This document shows, one piece after another, positions 15,452 to 20,611 of a DNA stretch of 20,611 nucleotides. This DNA is from an uncultured Blautia sp. Its GTDB lineage: Bacteria; Bacillota; Clostridia; Lachnospirales; Lachnospiraceae. The notes beneath the pieces are model-generated. The model ran no database searches. It saw only the letters and a list, made by a program, of their open reading frames with translations, and was not told where the DNA came from. Both the position numbers and the translations under genes were made by a program. The stretch spans positions 1 to 20,611 of the forward strand of contig UQCM01000046.1 of assembly GCA_900539525.1 (NCBI GenBank), given 5' to 3'. Within the stretch, counting starts at the first letter, position 1, and every line of letters starts with the position of its first letter.

Positions 15452-17599
15452 TTATGCATTTTTCTTTCCTAATCTGGTCTTCATCACATACCACAGTGCA
15501 CCTGTAATACATACCGATGAATATCCACCGCATACGATACCAACGATCAGCGGAAGTGCAAATTCACGAATTGACGGAACACCAAGAACAAAAAGGACAG
15601 CAACCATTACGAAGGTTGTAAAGGATGTATAGATACTCCTTGTCAGTGTCTGTGTAATACTTGTATTTACCACTTCTGCCAGTTCTGTCTTCTTTGGCAT
15701 GATCTTCAGATTCTCACGGATACGGTCAAAGATGACGATTGTGGCATTGATGGAGTAACCGACGATCGTAAGCATACATGCGATAAAGGTATTGCCGATG
15801 GAAATACGGGAAACCGCATAGAATGCCAGTACCACAAGTACATCATGAACCAGTGCAAGTACAGCACTCGTTGCAAAACGGATATCCTTAAACCGGAACC
15901 AGATGTAGATCAGCATACAGATCGTGGCAACGATAACGGCAACAACTGCATCACTTCTCATCTCATTGCTGACTGTGGAGGAGATGCTTTCTGCTGTGAT
16001 CAGAGATACATCCACGTCAAATTTTTCTTTCAAAGCATCATTTAAAGCCTGTCTTTCATCCAGTGAGAGTTCTCTTGTCTTAATGATGACCTGATTTGTT
16101 CCGGCAACCTTCTGTGTCTGAATATCTGCATCACCGGTGACACCCTGAACCACAGGTTTCACCTGAGCATCGATATCAGCAATGCTCATATCTTCATTAA
16201 AGGTAACATTGGTGGAAGTACCACCCATGAACTCAAGGCTGTAATTCAGCGCTTTTCCCTGACTGCTGCTGTAAACACCCATTGTGACCGGTCCTGCGAT
16301 AATCAGGATCAGGGACACAATAAAACAGATATTTTTCTTTCCAAGGAAATTGATCGTCTTTCTTTCCTTCTGTCTTCCGTAATATTTCTCGTCCTTCATG
16401 CCAAGTGCATAAAAAGCATTTACGAGAAGTCTTGATATTACCAGTGCGGTAAACATGGATAATACGATACCCATAGCCAGTGTCTGGGCAAATCCCTTAA
16501 CACTTCCTGTTCCCATCATCCCAAGCACAAGAGCTGCGATCAGTGTTGTGATGTTACCATCCACAATAGCGGAAAGTGCCTTCTGGAAACCTGTCTGGAT
16601 CGCACCCTGGACGCTCTTTCCGGCTGCAATTTCCTCACGGATACGTGCATAAATGATAACGTTGGCATCTACTGCCATACCAATGGAAAGGATGATACCT
16701 GCAATTCCCGGCAGAGTCAGTGTGATGTCAAATGCGTTCAGCATTACGAGCATCAGTGCTGTGTAGATCAGCAGAGAGAGTGCAGCTACAACACCCGGCA
16801 GCAGATAAACAACAGCCATAAAAAGAATGACGATAACCAGTCCGATCGCTCCTGCCTTCAGGCTGGTGGAAATCGCTTCTTCACCCAGCTGAGCACCTAC
16901 CACATTGGAACGAAGCTCTTCCAGTTCCAGTGAAAGAGAACCGATACGGATAGAAGATGCGAGCTTTTCTGCCTCCTCCTGGTTCTCCATGCCGGAGATA
17001 TATGCCCGTCCGCCTGTGATCGCTTCATTTACCTTAGGCGCACTAATCACCTCCCCATCATAGATAATGGCGATCTGATTTCCTACATTTTCAGAGGTGG
17101 CAGTAGCAAACTTTGATGCGCCCTCACTGGTGAGGAGCAGCTCTACCACATACTCTCTGTTCTTCATTTCATCCTGGGAAACTTTGGCTTCCGCAGATTC
17201 TACATCCGTACCTGTCAGCACTTCTGTACCGTCCATCAGTGCAAACTGCAGGGAACCCGGCTTTCCAAGTTCCTCCAGAATCTTGTTTGCATCCGATACA
17301 CCAGGAATCTCAATATTGATACGGTCATCGCCTTCCTGATATACCTGTGCTTCTGTACTGTAGTTCTCAACACGCTGCTGAAGCTTGTAAATAGTGTCGG
17401 CCATATCCTCGGCAGAAGGTGTTCCCTCTCCGACTGCCTGATAAGTGATACTTACACCGCCTGACAGATCAAGACCTGTTGTAATGTTTCTGGCAGCACC
17501 TGTTCCGGTAGGACCGAAACCTACTGCTGCGGTGAACGTAAGCAGGCCCAGGAATAAAGCCATAATTACGACAACCGCAATTGCTCTGTTTTTCTTCAT
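15452..17599 (-). CDS. secDF: Fused protein translocase SecDF
   Basis: SecDF uses the proton gradient to help pull exported proteins through SecYEG. The 715-residue product is a natural fusion. The SecD half, about 1-405, has TM1 at 6-28, the GLDLSGGVSITY motif (42-53), an extracytoplasmic P1 domain to about 230, and five membrane helices including GMAVDANVIIYARI with D311. The SecF half, about 420-715, has the matching LEFMGGTSTNV motif (455-465) and ATIVIFDRIREN with D625. Such fusions are typical of many Firmicutes. AAGGAG precedes ATG 17599 by 9 bases. It starts 21 bases after scfB, and the scfAB-secDF neighbourhood is one I recall as recurrent in Clostridia. This suggests coordinated expression, not proof that SecDF exports SCIFF. 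Confidence 0.96.
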   Translation of the reverse strand: MKKNRAIAVVVIMALFLGLLTFTAAVGFGPTGTGAARNITTGLDLSGGVSITYQAVGEGTPSAEDMADTIYKLQQRVENYSTEAQVYQEGDDRINIEIPGVSDANKILEELGKPGSLQFALMDGTEVLTGTDVESAEAKVSQDEMKNREYVVELLLTSEGASKFATATSENVGNQIAIIYDGEVISAPKVNEAITGGRAYISGMENQEEAEKLASSIRIGSLSLELEELRSNVVGAQLGEEAISTSLKAGAIGLVIVILFMAVVYLLPGVVAALSLLIYTALMLVMLNAFDITLTLPGIAGIILSIGMAVDANVIIYARIREEIAAGKSVQGAIQTGFQKALSAIVDGNITTLIAALVLGMMGTGSVKGFAQTLAMGIVLSMFTALVISRLLVNAFYALGMKDEKYYGRQKERKTINFLGKKNICFIVSLILIIAGPVTMGVYSSSQGKALNYSLEFMGGTSTNVTFNEDMSIADIDAQVKPVVQGVTGDADIQTQKVAGTNQVIIKTRELSLDERQALNDALKEKFDVDVSLITAESISSTVSNEMRSDAVVAVIVATICMLIYIWFRFKDIRFATSAVLALVHDVLVVLAFYAVSRISIGNTFIACMLTIVGYSINATIVIFDRIRENLKIMPKKTELAEVVNTSITQTLTRSIYTSFTTFVMVAVLFVLGVPSIREFALPLIVGIVCGGYSSVCITGALWYVMKTRLGKKNA

Positions 17600-17620
17600 T
17601 TCTCAATTCTCCTTTTTCTC

Positions 17621-18976
17621 TTACTCCGCTAATGCGGCTTTTATCATAATCGCACACTCAACCCGCTTTCTCTGCAGCTCACAGCCGATATCATATGCGT
17701 CATTAATGGAGCCGTGGAACTTGTAAGCATTTGCTGCACATCCGCCACTGCAGTAGAACTTTGCAAAACAGTTTCTGCACTTTTCCTTGGCATACACATT
17801 ACAGCCTTTAAATTCCTCCTGAAGCTCCGGTGTTTTCAGTCCATCGAATACATTTCCCATAAGAAACTTTTCTTCTCCGACGAACTGATGGCAGGGATAG
17901 AGATCTCCCCATGGTGTCACTGCCAGATATTCCGTGCCGGAACCGCAGCCGGACAGCCGCTTGTAGACACACGGTCCTCCTGTCAGATCTATCATAAAGT
18001 GGAAGAAATTGAATCCTCTTCCTTCTTTATGTCTCTTGATCATTTCGACAGCAAGTCTGTCATATTCCTCACAGATCTGAGGAATGTCTTCTTCACGAAG
18101 TGCATATTCTTCTTCCGGCTGTGCCACAACAGGCTCAACAGAAATCTGTTTAAATCCCAGATCTGCCAGATGCAGTACATCCTCCGAAAAATCAAGATTA
18201 TGTCTTGTGAAGGTTCCTCTTACATAGTATTTATCCTGATTCCTGCTCTCTGCGAATTTACGGAATTTGGGAATGATCAGGTCATAGCTTCCTTTTCCCC
18301 TGCGGAACGGACGCATAAAATCATGTACTTCTTTCCTTCCGTCAATACTAAGTACCACATTCGCCATCTCTTTATTGCAGAATTCCATAATCTCTTCATC
18401 GAGCAGAACACCATTTGTTGTCAATGTGAACCGGAAATTTTTATTATACTTTTTCTCCTGCTCTCTTCCGTATTGAACCAGATCTTTCACTACCTGCCAG
18501 TTCATCAGTGGCTCACCGCCGAAGAAATCCACCTCCAGATTTCTCCTGTTTCCGGAATTCTCAATCAGAAAATCAAGCGCTTTCTTTCCAACCTCATAGC
18601 TCATCAGGGCTCTTCTTCCATGATACTCACCCTCTTCTGCAAAGCAGTAACGGCACGCCAGATTACAATCATGGGCGATGTGCAGACAGAGAGCTTTCAC
18701 AACCGTGGGACGCCTGGAAAAATTCTCAATCGCCTGCTCATAGATATCTTCTGTAAACAGAACTCCTGATTCCTCCAGTTCTTTACAGTCCGAGATCGCT
18801 TCCCGGATACTTTCTTCCGGATAGGTATCTGACAGAGCTTTCAAAATCTCTTCTTCATCCTTCTTTTCATCCAGGAACGGAAGAACGTCATAAACCACAT
18901 CATCTACAATATGTACAGCACCGCTGTTAATATCCATGACGATGTTATAACCGTTGTTTTTGTACTGATGGATCAC
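17621..18976 (-). CDS. scfB: Thioether cross-link-forming SCIFF peptide maturase (radical SAM/SPASM)
   Basis: ScfB (CteB in Clostridium thermocellum) is a radical-SAM enzyme that joins cysteine sulfur to the alpha carbon of an acceptor residue in the SCIFF peptide. The N-terminal 80 residues look like a peptide-recognition (RRE-type) region. The radical-SAM triad CxxxCxxC is C104, C108 and C111, followed by FFGGEPLMNW (151-160). The SPASM/twitch region has the expected dense cysteines, including C336, C344, C362, C392, C400, C403, C409, C413 and C432, enough for two auxiliary iron-sulfur clusters. The start codon is GTG 18976, with AGGGG 7 bases before it. Its substrate gene scfA is immediately upstream. 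Length 451 is normal. A 351-residue antisense frame across it is a shadow. Confidence 0.95.
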   Translation of the reverse strand: MIHQYKNNGYNIVMDINSGAVHIVDDVVYDVLPFLDEKKDEEEILKALSDTYPEESIREAISDCKELEESGVLFTEDIYEQAIENFSRRPTVVKALCLHIAHDCNLACRYCFAEEGEYHGRRALMSYEVGKKALDFLIENSGNRRNLEVDFFGGEPLMNWQVVKDLVQYGREQEKKYNKNFRFTLTTNGVLLDEEIMEFCNKEMANVVLSIDGRKEVHDFMRPFRRGKGSYDLIIPKFRKFAESRNQDKYYVRGTFTRHNLDFSEDVLHLADLGFKQISVEPVVAQPEEEYALREEDIPQICEEYDRLAVEMIKRHKEGRGFNFFHFMIDLTGGPCVYKRLSGCGSGTEYLAVTPWGDLYPCHQFVGEEKFLMGNVFDGLKTPELQEEFKGCNVYAKEKCRNCFAKFYCSGGCAANAYKFHGSINDAYDIGCELQRKRVECAIMIKAALAE

Positions 18977-18997
18977 AGTAAATCCCCTTTCAATTAA

Positions 18998-19024
18998 TAA
19001 GCAGCGAACAGTGTCCGCTGCTTA
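18998..19024 (-). terminator. Intercistronic hairpin between scfA and scfB
   Basis: Nine perfect base pairs, TAAGCAGCG (18998-19006) with CGCTGCTTA (19016-19024), enclose a 9-base loop. It starts 17 bases after the scfA stop. On the minus strand the stem leads into TTAATTG, so it may be a leaky terminator or a 3' stabiliser allowing more peptide than enzyme to be made. Confidence 0.6.
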
Positions 19025-19040
19025 CCGAATTTCTTAACCT

Positions 19041-19184
19041 TTATTTATTATTTTCGCAGCTCTGATTTCCTACGGTACAGGATGTCTTACATGCTGACTG
19101 GCAGGATGTCTGACACTCGCCGCAGCCACCTTTTTTCACCGTTTTCTGTAAGCTCTGAGTATTCAAAGTCTTGATATGTTTCAT
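19041..19184 (-). CDS. scfA: SCIFF peptide, six-cysteine RiPP precursor
   Basis: The 47-residue product begins MKHIKTLNTQSLQKTVKKGG, the conserved leader of SCIFF (six cysteines in forty-five residues). The core has C21, C24, C28, C32, C36 and C43. Residues around SCQSACKTSCT match the family nearly exactly. As I recall, the characterised C. thermocellum cross-link joins Cys32 to Thr37, and both residues are present at the same positions. AGGAGG lies 7 bases before ATG 19184; an ATG at 19189 is out of frame and ends at once. The gene is preceded by its own extended -10 promoter and followed by a hairpin and the maturase scfB. The peptide's physiological role is unknown in any organism to my knowledge; cytoplasmic and secreted fates are both possible. 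Confidence 0.95.
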   Translation of the reverse strand: MKHIKTLNTQSLQKTVKKGGCGECQTSCQSACKTSCTVGNQSCENNK

Positions 19185-19217
19185 GCCATAGCCTCCTTAC
19201 ATAATTGAACTTTTTGT

Positions 19218-19226
19218 ATTATAGCA
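19218..19226 (-). promoter_or_regulatory. scfA promoter (extended -10)
   Basis: On the minus strand a perfect TATAAT (19218-19223) is preceded by TGC, an extended -10. The -35 region is A-rich with no good match. The leader to the scfA start is about 28 bases. Confidence 0.7.
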
Positions 19227-19298
19227 TACCTTTTTTCGTTTTTCCATACCTGTTTTGGATTTTTCGTCAAAATTTTACACACTTTTTTCACTATTTTG

Positions 19299-19307
19299 TG
19301 TTATAGT
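19299..19307 (+). promoter_or_regulatory. Putative promoter of the FKBP-like lipoprotein gene
   Basis: TATAGT (19302-19307) preceded by TGT forms an extended -10; no -35 at standard spacing is convincing. The leader would be about 65 bases and includes AAAGGA (about 19361-19369) before ATG 19380. Confidence 0.45.
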
Positions 19308-19379
19308 TATTTTGAGTCTATGAAACAGTTCTGGTTATTAGAACAGAAACATCAAATGTAAAGAAAGGATTACAACAAC

Positions 19380-20504
19380 ATGAAGAAAAAATTGCTGCTG
19401 CTGACACTATCTGTCTGCACCATCGGTCTCCTGGCAGGATGTTCTGCAAAAGGAACTTATTCAAAATACGTCACACTTGGTGAATATAAGGGCCTCGATT
19501 TAAAAGTAATCAAGTCCGAAGTCACAGAAGACATGATCGCAGAAGAAATAGAGACTCTTCTGGAAGATAATGCCAGCTATACAGAAATCAGCGACCGCGG
19601 TGCACAGGAAGGTGATACGGTTAATATTGATTACACCGGAACTATTGACGGAGAGGAGTTTGACGGTGGTTCTGCGGAAGATTTTGATCTGGAACTTGGC
19701 AGCGGTTATCTCATGGACGAGCTTGAGTCCGGACTGATAGGCGCTATGGCAGGTGAAACAAAAGAAATCTCTGTCACTTTCCCTGAAGAATACGATGAAG
19801 AGGTTGCCGGAAAAAATGCAGTATTTACGGTAACAGTAAATACTGTCTCTGAAAAGCATGTTCCGGAATATACAGATGAATTTGTCGCCGGCGTCACCGA
19901 TTACAGCACAATTGCCGAATACGAAGAAAATCTGAAAAGTGAGCTCTATGCAAGCCTGGAATACGATAATCTTTCTACCGCCGGCATGGATGCTATGACA
20001 ATGGTTATGGAGAATGCCACCTTCACCGGTGATTATCCGCAGGATCTGTATGATTCCTGTAAAGAACAGTATGACGCCATGAATCAGCAATATGCGGAAA
20101 TGTTTGGAATTGATATTGAAGATCTTGAAATGAGCGAAGAAGAAACCAAAAGTGCGATCATAGATATGGTAAATGAAGAAATGGTAACTGCTGAAATTGC
20201 TGACAAGGAGAAGATCAAGGTATCTGACAATGATTACAAACAGTATCTGGAAGATAATTATGAGCTTTATGGTTATTCATCTGCAGAGGAGTATGAAGAA
20301 ACAGAGACAAAAGAGTCTATTATGAAAGAAATTCTTCAGGAAAAAGTCCAGAATTTCCTGGTAGAGAATGCCAACGTCACAGAAGTGACAGAGGATGAAT
20401 ACTATGAGGATTATGAGGATGAATACATGGATGACGAGGAATATCTCGATGACGAGGAATACCTCGAAGATGAGGAAGACTTCACAGAGGACGATACCGA
20501 ATAA
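19380..20504 (+). CDS. Trigger-factor-like lipoprotein with FKBP-type prolyl isomerase domain
   Basis: The 374-residue product begins with a lysine-rich lipoprotein signal peptide and a lipobox LLAGC, with C21 as the lipidated residue and serine at +2. An FKBP-type domain spans about 78-157 (GDTVNIDYTGTIDGEEFDGG, then EISVTFPEEY and AVFTVTVNTV). A helical, trigger-factor C-terminal-like region follows, about 165-330. The arrangement equals trigger factor without its ribosome-binding domain, so it is probably a surface-anchored foldase for exported proteins. The last 42 residues (333-374) contain 26 acidic residues and six tyrosines and arise partly from an 18-base tandem repeat. AAAGGA precedes ATG 19380. 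It is divergent from scfA. No terminator was found after it. It should not be annotated as cytoplasmic trigger factor Tig. Confidence 0.9.
   Translation: MKKKLLLLTLSVCTIGLLAGCSAKGTYSKYVTLGEYKGLDLKVIKSEVTEDMIAEEIETLLEDNASYTEISDRGAQEGDTVNIDYTGTIDGEEFDGGSAEDFDLELGSGYLMDELESGLIGAMAGETKEISVTFPEEYDEEVAGKNAVFTVTVNTVSEKHVPEYTDEFVAGVTDYSTIAEYEENLKSELYASLEYDNLSTAGMDAMTMVMENATFTGDYPQDLYDSCKEQYDAMNQQYAEMFGIDIEDLEMSEEETKSAIIDMVNEEMVTAEIADKEKIKVSDNDYKQYLEDNYELYGYSSAEEYEETETKESIMKEILQEKVQNFLVENANVTEVTEDEYYEDYEDEYMDDEEYLDDEEYLEDEEDFTEDDTE
20430..20465 (+). repeat. 18-base tandem repeat encoding acidic tail
   Basis: Two copies of GATGACGAGGAATAYCTC (20430-20447 and 20448-20465) differ by one base; a third, more diverged unit follows to 20483. 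They encode DDEEYL twice and then EDEEDF. The repeat can change copy number without breaking the frame. Confidence 0.8.
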
Positions 20505-20556
20505 TTCTTCTTTGCTCATCCCCTTACTTGTGAAGGATAAAAAGAAGCCGTTAAGT

Positions 20557-20611
20557 TGATGTGACCCCAAAAAGTTAGACTTTTATTGCGTAGTAGAATC
20601 TTTACCTACTA
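20557..20611. mobile_element. Probable terminal inverted repeat of an IS3-family insertion sequence, partial
   Basis: The sequence TGATGTGACCCCAAAAAGTT followed by AGAC resembles the ends of IS3-family (IS150-like) elements, whose termini typically contain a 'GACCCC-AAAAGTTAGAC' core. The rest of the element would lie beyond the window, so neither transposase nor the second end can be seen. It begins about 52 bases after the stop codon of the lipoprotein gene. Confidence 0.45.

Noticed and set aside
17714..18769. A 351-residue plus-strand open frame opposite the maturase gene
   Set aside because: It lies antisense to scfB, whose radical-SAM and SPASM motifs are unambiguous. The frame has no ribosome binding site and no domain signal.
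1..20611. CRISPR array, tRNA or rRNA genes, prophage
   Set aside because: No regularly spaced repeats, tRNA-like cloverleaf with CCA end, rRNA segments or phage structural genes were seen.

Overview
The window looks like chromosomal DNA of a Gram-positive anaerobe of the class Clostridia, most likely a Lachnospiraceae member. The evidence is a six-cysteine SCIFF peptide with its radical-SAM maturase, a RemA (DUF370) regulator next to guanylate kinase, a single fused SecDF, an RqcH-type ribosome-rescue factor and strong AGGAGG-type ribosome binding sites. The assignment comes from gene content and order, not from a database search. Most of the window is core chromosome; accessory DNA shows only at the two ends.

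Left edge (1-1200): a 42-residue ORF on the minus strand resembles small proteins I associate with integrated elements. Two unrecognised plus-strand genes follow (250-840, 861-1136), closed by a hairpin. Next comes a seven-gene minus-strand operon (6473 down to 1206): yicC, remA, gmk, rpoZ, rimO, pgsA, cinA. It is tightly packed, with ATGA-type overlaps, and is driven by a near-consensus promoter whose 5' UTR holds a 13-bp-arm palindrome. The operon mixes RNA decay, matrix regulation, GMP phosphorylation, an RNA polymerase subunit, ribosome modification, phospholipid synthesis and NMN salvage.

Middle (6480-13600): rqcH runs divergently from that operon. Its -35 overlaps the operon's -35, and its long leader can fold into several stems of no class I recognise. 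rqcH and leuS converge on a shared terminator. leuS has a consensus promoter and a leader of about 175 nt without a T-box signature. Divergent from leuS is a DUF1461/TIGR01906 membrane protein, a probable Lit-type lipoprotein transacylase, with a perfect 14-bp palindrome over its putative -10. It converges with a 530-residue membrane-anchored protein of unknown role.

Right (13600-20611): a minus-strand group reads SCIFF peptide scfA, maturase scfB, secDF, terminator, recJ, then the 530-residue protein. A hairpin between scfA and scfB probably sets peptide-to-enzyme ratio. Divergent from scfA is a lipoprotein with an FKBP-type, trigger-factor-like fold and a very acidic C-terminal tail. The window ends in what looks like the terminal repeat of an IS3-family insertion sequence.

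Several genes bear on the cell envelope: SecDF drives export, the SCIFF peptide is enzymatically cross-linked, the FKBP lipoprotein is a surface foldase, and the Lit homologue could remodel lipoprotein acylation. I see no tRNA, rRNA, CRISPR array or prophage. No gene-free stretch exceeds 300 bases; the longest (6474-6766, 11016-11265, 19185-19379) hold the promoters, leaders and hairpins listed.
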